Shown here: piece after piece, positions 15,715 to 24,209 of the stretch | Numbering within the stretch: the stretch's first letter is position 1 | Layout of the letters: each line of letters starts with the position of its first letter | Assembly: GCA_035711845.1 (NCBI GenBank) | Contig: DASTBU010000136.1 | Coordinates: 1 to 43,866 of the forward strand | Direction of reading: 5' to 3' | Length of the DNA stretch: 43,866 nucleotides | Origin: DASTBU01 sp035711845 | GTDB taxonomy: Bacteria > Acidobacteriota > Vicinamibacteria > Vicinamibacterales > 2-12-FULL-66-21 | Notes under the pieces: model-generated | What the model saw: the letters and a program-made list of their open reading frames with translations, nothing else | Database searches by the model: none | Told to the model about the DNA's origin: nothing | Translations under genes and position numbers: made by a program

Positions 15715-15836
15715 CGCAGTGGAAGTACAGAAGCGCCCCGGCGAGGGACGACAATCGGTGATCGTACCATAGGTTCCACCGGAGCCAGTCGTCCGGCAGG
15801 CGGGTGAATGTGACCCGAGGAAGGACCAACCCCTCC

Positions 15837-16880
15837 TCAGGGCAACGATGCCTCGCGGTAGGGGGCGAAGTAGCCTGATCTGCTTCTGATCCGGGTGTCT
15901 TTGAGGTCGGAGCGCTTGAGCCGAATCTGGACTTTCCTCCACGCGCCGTCGGTGCGGGCGTCCGTGGAGACGTACCCGAGACTGTAGCGGGCGGCCATCT
16001 CCCGCTGAATGTTCTCGTAAATCCGATCGAGCTCCTTCAGGCTGGCCGGAAAGAACGCCTGGCCGCCCGTGGTCGCCGCCAGACGTTGAAGCTGCATCCG
16101 CTGCTCGTTCCGCGACGAGCTCGAGTAGTGTTCAAGGTATCCAATCACATACAGGGTGACGTCCGAGGCCTTGAGCAGATCCATCAATTCCTGATACGTG
16201 AGCGCGCTCCGAGTGTCGCCGCCGTCGGTGTACACGAGGAGGATCTTCTGGCCGGTCTGGCCGGCAGCGCCGTTCAGGTACACGCCGAGCGCGTCGTAGA
16301 ATGCCGTCCATCCTTCCGGCTGGCGCATGCGAATCCGCTCGATGAGCCGCGCGTACTCGCTCGCCGCATACCGGCTGATCCGGACTTCGGTGTCGAAATC
16401 CACCAGCGTGACATCCACGGCCGCCTCGTTCGCGTTCAGGAACTTGATGACGGCCGTCCGAACCTCATGAATGTCCTGCTCCATGCTCCCGCTCGTATCG
16501 AGCGCGACCCCAAGGTGCAGCTTCAGGATTTCGGCGACGTCCGCTCCCTCGGTGGGATCGCCCTCGGAAAAATACGTGATCGTCTGAGACTTGCCTTCTT
16601 CGAGGACCTCGAAGTCATCCACGGTCAGACCTGTGACCGGCGTGCCCTGCTTGTCGGTGACAATCACGGAGAAATGGACGAGGTCGACGGCGGCACGGAA
16701 GGTTTGCTGCGCGCCGAGCGTCAGGGTGCCGGCGACCACCACGATCACCGACACAGCGGCCAGGCCCTCGACCTCGTGTCGTCGCGCGAAGCTGGTCCGT
16801 CGCGATCCAAGGAGCCGCCACCGACCGTGCTCGGAATCCTCCACGACTCCCGCAACCTGATCTTCTGCGTTGGCGTTCAT
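15837..16880 (-). CDS. Secreted VWA-domain protein, acidobacterial VWFA-related type
   Basis: 347 aa. A hydrophobic segment at 39-57 (GLAAVSVIVVVAGTLTLGA) follows an unusually long charged N-terminus, so it is exported or anchored. Residues 60-110 show the beta-sandwich preamble VDLVHFSVIVTDKQGTPVTG and LTVDDFEVLEEG typical of the VWFA-related acidobacterial family. The VWA domain has an intact MIDAS: DTSGS at 128-132, with T in EGWTAFYDAL and D in VYTDGGDT. Start ATG at 16880 has GGAGG six bases upstream. It lies 13 bp after the stop of the barrel protein gene, so the two are one operon. Likely protein-protein or cell-surface adhesion role. Confidence 0.9.
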   Translation of the reverse strand: MNANAEDQVAGVVEDSEHGRWRLLGSRRTSFARRHEVEGLAAVSVIVVVAGTLTLGAQQTFRAAVDLVHFSVIVTDKQGTPVTGLTVDDFEVLEEGKSQTITYFSEGDPTEGADVAEILKLHLGVALDTSGSMEQDIHEVRTAVIKFLNANEAAVDVTLVDFDTEVRISRYAASEYARLIERIRMRQPEGWTAFYDALGVYLNGAAGQTGQKILLVYTDGGDTRSALTYQELMDLLKASDVTLYVIGYLEHYSSSSRNEQRMQLQRLAATTGGQAFFPASLKELDRIYENIQREMAARYSLGYVSTDARTDGAWRKVQIRLKRSDLKDTRIRSRSGYFAPYREASLP

Positions 16881-16893
16881 GGGATTCCTCCGG

Positions 16894-19608
16894 TCAGAAG
16901 ATCTTGTATGCCGTCACCCTGAACACGTGGGTGCCCCGACGGCCGTCGTTGCGCCGGCCCTGAACGCCAAACCCCCACTCGGCCGCCAAGAGCGTTCCGA
17001 AGGGCGCGGGCGCTTCAACCGCCATGCCGATGCCAGTGAACCGGTGCAGTCCCTCGCCAAAGCCCGGATCGTGAACGAACGCCGCGTCGGCGAAGCCGTC
17101 CAGTCGCAGCCGGCTGCTGGCCGACCAGGCCATGGCCCCCCGCAGCACGGCGCCGCGATCATACCGGATCAGCGCGCTCGGATACCCCCGAAGTGGATTG
17201 TCGAACGCTCCGAATGAATACCGGCTGAAACGGTCGAGATCGTGACCGCCCATCCAGGCTGCCTCCCCACGCGCAACCAGCGCCGGCGTGAGAACAATCG
17301 AACGGGCGAGGGAGGCGCCGTAACGCTGGAAGTCACGATGCTCCAAGCGATACTCGTCACTGCCAGGGGCCCCCCAATCCCTCCACGCCTGCCGGACCGC
17401 CGGTGCCCACCACGCGCTCGCGTTCCATCCCCGCTTCCGGGCCTCGACCACGACCCGGACCCCATGAACCAGGTGTGACGCCGGGACGACGAACGCCGGG
17501 TCCGTGGATTCTGCCGGTGCGTAGTGCGTGTAATCGAGGTCGTATCCGACACCGAGCGATACGCGCTCGCTCAAGGGCCGGACACCCTGGACCGATAGGT
17601 GCGCCGGCCTCTGCCGGATGTTTCGTTCGTATTGCTCACGGCCCTCGAGGAATGCGCGGTCGTTGAAGGATGACGCGATCGCGAAGGCACGCCCGGCAAG
17701 CTGCCAGCGGGACCCGCCCGCCGATGGCAGCGAGAAGGCCAGCTGGCCGAACGTTCCGCCGAAGAACCCGTTGAACTGCATGCCGGTGCCGAACAGGTTG
17801 AAATCGACATAGTTGACCCCGGCAAATGGAAGCGGACGGGTGATGTTCGGATCGACGATCATCCCCGCGGCAATCGTGCGCACGCGCTCGGCCGGCCCGT
17901 GGATGTTGGGCGGGATGGCGTCGCCCGCGGCCCCTGCGAGGCCAGACCGGCGCGCGAGGTAGCGGTATCCGTCAGCCGTGTCGCGCAGCATGACGTGGCC
18001 GGACGCGTATGCCCCGGCGCGGCGGTCCGTGAAATCCGCCGCGTTGATCTCGTGACGATGGACGGCCAGGACGCGCTCGATTGGCGTGCGATGGGCCGCC
18101 CCCTGGTAGACCTGATACACGCGCGACTCGCGCAGCAGCCAGATCTGCTCATCGAACTGCTCGAACCGGTCGACCTGCTCTGAGTACACAATCGGGCCGC
18201 GCAAGCGCACCTGCGTCGCCGCCAGCTTCACGAGCGCGAACGAGTCTGCGGCAATCCACGCCTTCCCCTTGAACAGGCTGCGCTCTCCGAGCGGCTCGAA
18301 CGAGACGACGTAGCACGGCGTGCCGTTGACGGTCTCAGTGCCGGCAAGCGTGTACGAGTACATGTCGGTCAGCTCGATCGCGAGGGGCGCAGACACCACC
18401 CGTTCGGGCTCGATGAGCGGCAGCCTCGGCACCCCGCGGTCACCGAACGCGAGCCCGTTCACGCGAATCGACCGCTGCTCGATCTCCGTGCGCGTGCGAT
18501 CGCTGTAGATAATCGCGTCGGAGCCGATCGTCACGGGCGCCGGGAAACCGGGGGCTTCGAAGGTCAGCGTGAACGTGCCCGAGGAGATTCTCGTGCGCAC
18601 CCTCGAGGCTTGCCGCGCCACGGCCGCCTGGTGGCGGGCGATGACCTCCTGAACGGTGAGCAGGCGCGGTGCTCGAACATCGATACCCTCGGCGAAGCGC
18701 TCGCCCGTGGACTCACGAATGCTGACCAGCAGATCCCCGGTCGACAGTGCGACGACCTCGGCTGCTCTGTCGGCCGGGGTCACACGCAACAGGCTCGTCT
18801 GGCAGTCGTCGATCCACGACACGTGGTCGAGTGTCTCGGGATCGAGCCAGACATCGGATTGACGCTCGCCACACGCCACGCGAACACTCGCACCATGGAC
18901 GAGGACGAGCCCTTCCGGCAGGATTGCCGCTGCGGCGGCGAGATCGGCCAGCATCCGAGTCAGGACTTCCCCGTCGCGTGGCGCCTGCCACAGCGAGCGC
19001 GCCGGGGCACCCGAATGCGTCCCCCTGACGGCCGTCGCCACCTCGGACAGTTCCCCGGCGTCGAACCACCAGGGGACGAGCATGGAGGGAGGCGACCGGC
19101 CAACGACGAAATCAGCGTACGCGCCGATGTCGTGGGCCAGCAAATCGCCGAGCATCGCATCTGGCGCCGCGATGCCGATAGGCACATGCCGCGGAAGGCT
19201 CGCTCGCAGCGCCGTCAACCGGGTCTTCAGGTCGTAGTGAAGCTCCACCGGTACTACGAGCGCATCGTCGATCCGGATGACGACCGTCTCCAGCGCGGAG
19301 GCAATCGCGGGAGGCAGATCTCGCCCGGGCAGTCCCTCGATCAGGAGGCCGGCGCGGCCGCCCCGCTCCACGACCGCCTCCACCATCTGCCGGCCCGCTG
19401 CTTCCCCGCCGGGCCGAACCCGCACGAGGATCTCCACCCCGGACAGCCTGGGGGGCAAGCGGTCAGCGTGCGCCGGCGACGCGACGACCACCACGCAACG
19501 CCCACAGGGCGCCTCGTCGGCGGACGCCAGCCGGACCTCACACATACCGGCCGTCAGCAGCAGCGCCACGAACAGCCGAGATATACCAAGCGAACCCACG
19601 CGTCGCAT
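16894..19608 (-). CDS. Three-part exported protein with C-terminal outer-membrane beta-barrel
   Basis: About 904 aa from ATG at 19608, where a signal peptide begins (RRVGSLGISRLFVALLLTAG). After it, residues ~35-320 look like an alpha/beta, possibly barrel-shaped domain (VVIRIDDALVVPVELHYDLK, IGIAAPDAMLGDLLAHDIGAY). Residues ~330-600 resemble a LolA/LolB-like lipoprotein-binding fold (TVQEVIARHQAAVA, GTFTLTFEAPG, FKGKAWIAADSFALVKLAAT). The last ~280 residues have alternating aromatic/polar strands (FNLFGTGMQFNGFFGGTFGQ, GVGYDLDYTHYAP) and end with FRVTAYKIF; a terminal Phe is typical of outer-membrane barrels. I do not recognise the whole as a named family. In-frame starts upstream (19677, 19863) lie in or beyond the divergent promoter. 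Operon with the VWA gene. Confidence 0.8.
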   Translation of the reverse strand: MRRVGSLGISRLFVALLLTAGMCEVRLASADEAPCGRCVVVVASPAHADRLPPRLSGVEILVRVRPGGEAAGRQMVEAVVERGGRAGLLIEGLPGRDLPPAIASALETVVIRIDDALVVPVELHYDLKTRLTALRASLPRHVPIGIAAPDAMLGDLLAHDIGAYADFVVGRSPPSMLVPWWFDAGELSEVATAVRGTHSGAPARSLWQAPRDGEVLTRMLADLAAAAAILPEGLVLVHGASVRVACGERQSDVWLDPETLDHVSWIDDCQTSLLRVTPADRAAEVVALSTGDLLVSIRESTGERFAEGIDVRAPRLLTVQEVIARHQAAVARQASRVRTRISSGTFTLTFEAPGFPAPVTIGSDAIIYSDRTRTEIEQRSIRVNGLAFGDRGVPRLPLIEPERVVSAPLAIELTDMYSYTLAGTETVNGTPCYVVSFEPLGERSLFKGKAWIAADSFALVKLAATQVRLRGPIVYSEQVDRFEQFDEQIWLLRESRVYQVYQGAAHRTPIERVLAVHRHEINAADFTDRRAGAYASGHVMLRDTADGYRYLARRSGLAGAAGDAIPPNIHGPAERVRTIAAGMIVDPNITRPLPFAGVNYVDFNLFGTGMQFNGFFGGTFGQLAFSLPSAGGSRWQLAGRAFAIASSFNDRAFLEGREQYERNIRQRPAHLSVQGVRPLSERVSLGVGYDLDYTHYAPAESTDPAFVVPASHLVHGVRVVVEARKRGWNASAWWAPAVRQAWRDWGAPGSDEYRLEHRDFQRYGASLARSIVLTPALVARGEAAWMGGHDLDRFSRYSFGAFDNPLRGYPSALIRYDRGAVLRGAMAWSASSRLRLDGFADAAFVHDPGFGEGLHRFTGIGMAVEAPAPFGTLLAAEWGFGVQGRRNDGRRGTHVFRVTAYKIF

Positions 19609-19676
19609 CGTACCCTGAACGCGGGACAGACGGGCGATCGACGCCGCCGGGGTCCGGAACGCCTCCCGATTCGTCA

Positions 19677-19682
19677 TATAAT
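19677..19682 (+). promoter_or_regulatory. Consensus -10 upstream of the DHH gene
   Basis: A perfect TATAAT on the plus strand. The expected start would be near 19689, leaving a leader of about 55 nt before the GTG at 19744. No good -35 is seen 17 bp upstream. The complementary strand of the same AT-rich spot (GATTATAT) may serve the divergent barrel-protein gene. Confidence 0.45.
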
Positions 19683-19743
19683 CAGCGTTTGCCCATGGAC
19701 ACCCTGCGGCCCGCGGGAGCCGGCCACCGGAGGCTCGGCTGAC

Positions 19744-21174
19744 GTGCGCGTTCTGGCCATTTGTCTCGACGAGCTCGTCATCCGGTCGCTCGACGACGTG
19801 CTGTTGCCCAGCTTCGAGGTGGATTTCCTCGTGGAGAGCCGTCCGCTGGCGCGGCGGCTCCACGACGCCGGCCTGCAGGTGACCTGCGGCGACCCCCGCC
19901 GCGTCGACACCTACCTCAAGGCCGACATCGTCCCCAGCACCTGCTTCATCGTGGAAGACAACGGCCGCCGGAGCATTCGCAAGATCGTGTCAGCAATCCG
20001 GGACGCGGGCGGCACGCTGATTTACGTCATTCACACGGGGCCGAGGACGGCGAAGACATCCGAGGCGGTGCGGTCGGTGGTGCCCGACGTCACGCACATG
20101 GATCTCGCCGAGCTGATCCGTCCCACACTGGTCACGGAGTTGAGCCGGTCGATGACGCGGGCCCGGGTCCAGCAGTATCAGCGCTATTTCGCCGATGCCG
20201 ACCGCGTGCTGATCCTGCTGCACAACGACCCCGATCCCGATGCGCTGGCGAGCGGGCTGGCGCTCAGGAACCTGTTGCGCCGGACGAAGACCACGGCGAT
20301 CATCGGCGCGATGCAGGGTGTCACGCGTCCGGAGAATCTGCGGATGGCGAACATGCTCGACATCCAGGTCGAGCAGATTACGCCGGCGTCGTTCCAGGAG
20401 TTCGCGCGCGTCGCCACGGTGGACGTGCAGCCGCACTATTTCGGCGGCCTCCTGGATCGCGCGGACCTGGTGATCGACCATCATCCCGAACAGCCTGGCT
20501 ACAGCGCCGTGTTCAAGGACATCCGCGCGGACTACGGCTCGACGTCCACGATCCTCACCGAGCACCTGCGCGCCGTTGACGTGAACATCTCGGAACGGAC
20601 GGCGACCGCGATGTTGTACGCAATCAAGTCCGACACCTTGTTTTTCGCGCGCCATACCAACCGCGTCGATCTCGAGGCCTTCACCTTTCTGTATCCCCTC
20701 GCGGACGCGGCGCTCATCCGCAAGATGGAGGGGGCGGAAATCACGCTGGAGCGGCTGGATTTCGTCACCCGCGCGAGCCAGGGCGGGATCATGCGCGATC
20801 AGGTGTTCAGTGCGTTCATCGGCGAAGCCTCGCGCGAGGATTTCATCCCGTACACCGCCGACTTCTTCCTCCAGCTCGAGGCCGTGAAGTGGACGATCGT
20901 CGCGGGTGTGGTCAACGACTCCCTCATCCTCAGCGTCCGCAACCTCGGGTACTCGCGCAACGCGGGAGAATTCGTCAAGCGCTGGTTCGGAGACATCGGG
21001 AGCGCAGGGGGCCACCGCGCGATGGCCAAGGCGGTCGTGCCAATCGAGCGCTTCCGCCAGAAGTTCGGCGACCTGTCGGGCCCGGAAATCACGGCGAAGA
21101 TCGCCGAGATGGCCGAACAATTCCTGCACGAGCCGATCACGGACAAAAGGAAGGAAGCCGTCGTCCGCCCGTGA
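19744..21174 (+). CDS. DHH-family phosphoesterase with N-terminal Rossmann-like domain
   Basis: 476 aa. Residues 1-110 look like a TrkA-N/Rossmann-type domain without a clear GxGxxG (VRVLAICLDELVIRSL, TLIYVIHTGP). From about residue 155 the DHH domain shows the metal motifs LLHNDPDPDALASG (~159) and LVIDHHPEQ (~244). A DHHA1 domain follows, ending with SAGGHRAMAKAVV (~422). Family members hydrolyse short RNAs, pAp or cyclic dinucleotides; which one applies here cannot be told. Start GTG at 19744 has GGAGG ten bases upstream; a nearby ATG frame is closed. Convergent with the PLP enzyme gene. Confidence 0.88.
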   Translation: MRVLAICLDELVIRSLDDVLLPSFEVDFLVESRPLARRLHDAGLQVTCGDPRRVDTYLKADIVPSTCFIVEDNGRRSIRKIVSAIRDAGGTLIYVIHTGPRTAKTSEAVRSVVPDVTHMDLAELIRPTLVTELSRSMTRARVQQYQRYFADADRVLILLHNDPDPDALASGLALRNLLRRTKTTAIIGAMQGVTRPENLRMANMLDIQVEQITPASFQEFARVATVDVQPHYFGGLLDRADLVIDHHPEQPGYSAVFKDIRADYGSTSTILTEHLRAVDVNISERTATAMLYAIKSDTLFFARHTNRVDLEAFTFLYPLADAALIRKMEGAEITLERLDFVTRASQGGIMRDQVFSAFIGEASREDFIPYTADFFLQLEAVKWTIVAGVVNDSLILSVRNLGYSRNAGEFVKRWFGDIGSAGGHRAMAKAVVPIERFRQKFGDLSGPEITAKIAEMAEQFLHEPITDKRKEAVVRP

Positions 21175-21255
21175 GGATCCCGGCGGTGCCCGGACCGCGC
21201 GCGCGGATACGATGAACCAGCGGGGCCGTCTCGAACGGGCCGGGACCCCCAGGAT

Positions 21256-22416
21256 TCAGCCGAGCGCCTGATCCAGATCCGCGATCAGATCCTCAGGGTC
21301 TTCCAACCCGATCGACAGGCGCGCCATGCTCGTCGTGACCCCTGCCCGCGCGAGCTGCTCCTCGGAGTGCCCCCACTGCGAGGTCAGCACGGGCAGGCTG
21401 CAGAGGCTCTCCACGCCGCCGAGGCTTGCCGCGCGCGTGAACACGCGCAGCCGATCGAAGAACCGCGCGGCCCCTTCGTAGCCACCGCCGACGTCGACAC
21501 ACACCATGCCGCCGAAGCCACGCATCTGCTTCGACGCGACGGCGTAGTCGGGGTGCGACTCCAGCCCCGGATAGTAGACGGTGCGTACCCGGGCGTCGCG
21601 CTCGAGCCAGCGCGCGACCGCCATCGCGTTCCTGTTGTGACGGTCCATACGGACCGCCAGCGTCTTCAGGCCGCGGCCGAGCGCATAGGCAGCATACGGG
21701 TCCAGCACGGCGCCTGCCAGCTTGCGGACCTTCAGCATCCGTTCGATGAGGCGTGCCGGTCCGGCCAGCACGCCGGCCGTCACGTCACTATGGCCATTGA
21801 GGTATTTGGTCGCGCTGTGCATCACGAGGTCGATCCCCAGCGCAACCGGCTGCTGGTTCAACGGGCTGGCAAACGTGTTGTCGATCACCGAGACGACGCC
21901 GCGCGCGCGGCAGGCAGCTGCCACACGGGCAATGTCGATGCAGCGCAAGGTTGGGTTGATCGGGGACTCGAACCACACCACTTTCGTCCCGTCCGAGATC
22001 AGGGCCTCCGGGCGTGCCAGCTCGTCGAGCGACGCGAACCGCGACCGCACGCCGAAGGCCGACAACAGGTCGACGATGAGGTGCAACGTCCCGCCGTAGA
22101 TCGCAGAACTGCAGACGATCTCGTCACCGGAGCCGACGAGCGCCAGCAGCGCCGTCGTCGTCGCCGCCTGACCGCTCGAGAGCACCAGGGCCGCCTCGGC
22201 GCCCTCGAGCGCGGCCAGCTTCGTTTCCACTTCGACGACGGTCGGATTGGCGTAGCGCGTGTACAGGAACTTTGCCGAGCGGCCTTCGTTGTAGGCCAGT
22301 ACCTCGGCCGCGCTTTCGAACACGAACGTCGTCGTTTCGTAGATCGGGGTGGTCAGCGGCGCGGCGTCGTCGGCGACACCCGCCACGCGATGAATGAGCT
22401 CTGTTGCTGCACGCAT
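21256..22416 (-). CDS. Cys/Met metabolism PLP-dependent enzyme (cystathionine gamma-synthase/lyase type)
   Basis: 386 aa trans-sulfuration family enzyme. The PLP lysine is K204 in MHSATKYLNGHSD; other family motifs are RYANPTVVEVE, SSGQAATTTALLAL, SAIYGGTLHL and WFESPINPTLRCIDI, DNTFASP. It may be MetB, a gamma-lyase or an O-acetylhomoserine sulfhydrylase; sequence alone does not decide. ATG at 22416 was chosen as RAATELIHRVAG is the family-type start. An AGGGA five bases upstream is part of a repeat unit. The frame stays open through the heptamer array for 67 more codons, but that translation is low-complexity and is not taken as protein. Confidence 0.92.
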   Translation of the reverse strand: MRAATELIHRVAGVADDAAPLTTPIYETTTFVFESAAEVLAYNEGRSAKFLYTRYANPTVVEVETKLAALEGAEAALVLSSGQAATTTALLALVGSGDEIVCSSAIYGGTLHLIVDLLSAFGVRSRFASLDELARPEALISDGTKVVWFESPINPTLRCIDIARVAAACRARGVVSVIDNTFASPLNQQPVALGIDLVMHSATKYLNGHSDVTAGVLAGPARLIERMLKVRKLAGAVLDPYAAYALGRGLKTLAVRMDRHNRNAMAVARWLERDARVRTVYYPGLESHPDYAVASKQMRGFGGMVCVDVGGGYEGAARFFDRLRVFTRAASLGGVESLCSLPVLTSQWGHSEEQLARAGVTTSMARLSIGLEDPEDLIADLDQALG

Positions 22417-22571
22417 ATTTGTCCCTGGTCGCTCAGTCCCTGGTCGCTGGTCCCTTGGTCCTCGGTCCCTGGTCGCTGGTCGCTGGTCCCTTGGTCCTGG
22501 GTCCCTGGTCTCGGGTACCTTGGTCCTCGGTCGCTCATCCCGTGTCCTTTGGTCCTCAGTCTTGGGACCGA
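22417..22571. repeat. GTCCCTG-type heptamer array, first arm
   Basis: Units GTCCCTG, GTCGCTC, GTCGCTG, GTCCTCG and GTCCCTTG run from the base after the start codon of the PLP enzyme to about 22571. Most are 7 bp; several carry one extra base. A second arm of reverse-complement type lies at 22645-22795. The gap between arms (about 22572-22644) has no recognisable feature. Confidence 0.85.
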
Positions 22572-22644
22572 CCCTGGTCGGAATACTAACGCATCCCCGG
22601 AGGTCGACCGAGTCCAAGCCAAGAGAGGACGCACGGTAAGGGAG

Positions 22645-22795
22645 GAGGCAAGGGACTCAGGACGAAGGGACCCAGGACGAAGGGACCAACGACTGAGGGA
22701 CCGACCAGGGACCGAGGGACCCGGGACCGAGGGACCCGGGACTGAGGGACCCGGGACTGAGGGACCCGGGACTAAGGGACCAAGGGACCAAGGGA
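22645..22795. repeat. GGGACC-type heptamer array, second (inverted) arm
   Basis: Reverse-complement counterpart of the array at 22417-22571. Units GGGACCC, GGGACCA, GGGACTGA, GGACGAA; toward the right they settle into a 15-bp unit of 7+8 bp (GGGACCC then GGGACTGA or GGGACCGA). The patatin-like gene ends inside it. Together the arms could form a long imperfect hairpin. Confidence 0.85.
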
Positions 22796-24199
22796 CTGCT
22801 CGCTCTCCCCCACGACCGGCTCGATGAAGAGGCGGTAGGCATCTTCGTATCCGCGATCGACCAGCTCGGCGAGCGTGTGGGCGCGGTCCGAACGCTCGTC
22901 GTAGACGCCGGCGAAATCGAGCGGACCCAACGGATTGTGCAGGGGACGAATGACGTACAGCCCGGCAAAACGGCCGGCCGTGTGCTCCACGACGTCGCGG
23001 AGTGCGGCGGCCTCGAAGCTCCCGAGCGATTCTGCTGCGCGGCCGCGGATGTCGGCGCGTCCGGCGCTCAGCTCGTGCGGCCCGCCGGGCGGCGGCACTG
23101 GTGCGACGATGATGATCTGCTCGACGCCGGCGGCGGCCACTTCTTCCAGCAACCGGAGAAGGCCGCCGGGCCGATCGCACAGGCGGTGTGTTTCGCCCCG
23201 CCAGGGACCTTCGGGCGCAAAGGTCACCAGGTGCGGATCGCACGCGACGGGCACGGCGAGCGCCGCCGTGAGCGCATCCAGCGCATGCTCGCGAGCCACG
23301 CCGCTGAGATCGAAGGCTTCGAGCTGGCGGACTCCTCCCACCGGCCCGGCTCGCGTCGGGAACCGGTTCCGGTGGCTTCCGGAAAGAAGGGCAAAGACCA
23401 GGTCACGTCGCGCGTCCAGATCGTGAACCGTGATCAGCAGCTCCCTGAAGCCGGGCTGTCCAAGGTTCTCCGACAGCAGCTCCAGATACTTGCGCGCCAG
23501 ATCTGGCGAGGACGGCGCGGCGAGCGGAGCCGCGCCCCGAATCAAGTTCCAGAGCTCCGACGAACTTCGCTCGACGAGCGAGGAGGCGGAGAAGGGCCCG
23601 CCGAAAATCCGACCCACGAGCCCATGCTGCGCCCGGCGCTTCGAGGTCCGGCCCGTCAGCGCCGGCAACGCGCCGGCGACAGCGGCGGCGGCCGACAGGA
23701 GCACGGCGAGCAGCGCCAGCCGTGGGATGATCGTCGGGAGCACAGCCGGGGCGAAGAGCACCTCCATCCAGCGGCTGTATCCCGCGCTCACCTGTGAGCC
23801 GATCCCTCCGAGGCCGATCAGCGTCAGGAGGAGCCCCGCCATGGCGGCCAGCACCGAGAGGGCGAGCAGGGCAAGAGGCACCGCAAGGACGGCCAGCCCA
23901 GCGACGAGCGCCCAGGCGGCGACCCGCAGCGAGCGGCGCCACCCGTAGAACCGAGCGGCGGAGGCGCTGCGCCAGATCCCGGTCTCTTCCCACAGCCGGG
24001 CGCTTCCATCGATCGCCGCGTACATCGCCGCGATGACCCCCACGCCGCGGGCCGCCACGAGGTCGATGCGAATACCCGCCTCGTGCAGCGCGCGCAGCAC
24101 GCCCGCATGGTAGGCGCCGCCCGTGCCGGAGCCGGTGAGCACGAGCGCCGTGCGCAGCCGGGTGGAGTACTGGCGGTCGGGTGAATCGGGTGTGATCAC
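22772..24199 (-). CDS. Patatin-like membrane protein, probably catalytically dead
   Basis: 475 aa. The N-terminus keeps the patatin oxyanion pattern (ALVLTGSGTGGAYHAGVLRAL), but where GTSAG with the nucleophile serine should follow, the sequence is AARGVGVIAAMYAA, so serine is replaced by glycine. The expected catalytic DG[GA] is not seen. Two long hydrophobic regions are inserted (residues ~80-130 and ~150-175). The C-terminal third is soluble-looking (HDLDARRDLVFALLSGS, EQIIIVAPVPPPG). The GTG start at 24199 is 10 bp after the greA stop. The last residues (SLGPLVP) and the TAG come from repeat sequence. Lipid binding or scaffolding is possible; function unknown. Confidence 0.75.
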   Translation of the reverse strand: MITPDSPDRQYSTRLRTALVLTGSGTGGAYHAGVLRALHEAGIRIDLVAARGVGVIAAMYAAIDGSARLWEETGIWRSASAARFYGWRRSLRVAAWALVAGLAVLAVPLALLALSVLAAMAGLLLTLIGLGGIGSQVSAGYSRWMEVLFAPAVLPTIIPRLALLAVLLSAAAAVAGALPALTGRTSKRRAQHGLVGRIFGGPFSASSLVERSSSELWNLIRGAAPLAAPSSPDLARKYLELLSENLGQPGFRELLITVHDLDARRDLVFALLSGSHRNRFPTRAGPVGGVRQLEAFDLSGVAREHALDALTAALAVPVACDPHLVTFAPEGPWRGETHRLCDRPGGLLRLLEEVAAAGVEQIIIVAPVPPPGGPHELSAGRADIRGRAAESLGSFEAAALRDVVEHTAGRFAGLYVIRPLHNPLGPLDFAGVYDERSDRAHTLAELVDRGYEDAYRLFIEPVVGESEQSLGPLVP

Positions 24200-24209
24200 A
24201 CCGTGCGCG

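Noticed and set aside
13834..15807. A 657-codon plus-strand open frame opposite uvrB
   Set aside because: Shadow of uvrB; no start context and no recognisable domain.
18610..19743. Extension of the DHH gene 378 codons upstream in the same frame
   Set aside because: This part lies opposite the barrel-protein gene and has no DHH-family similarity; the GTG at 19744 with GGAGG and a TATAAT upstream is the better start.
22417..22617. 67-residue N-terminal extension of the PLP enzyme
   Set aside because: Its translation is only the heptamer array (TRDPGPRDQRP-type repeats); the enzyme family begins at the ATG at 22416.
22417..22795. CRISPR array
   Set aside because: There are no unique spacers of constant length between identical repeats and no cas genes; the units are 7-8 bp tandem and in inverted arms.
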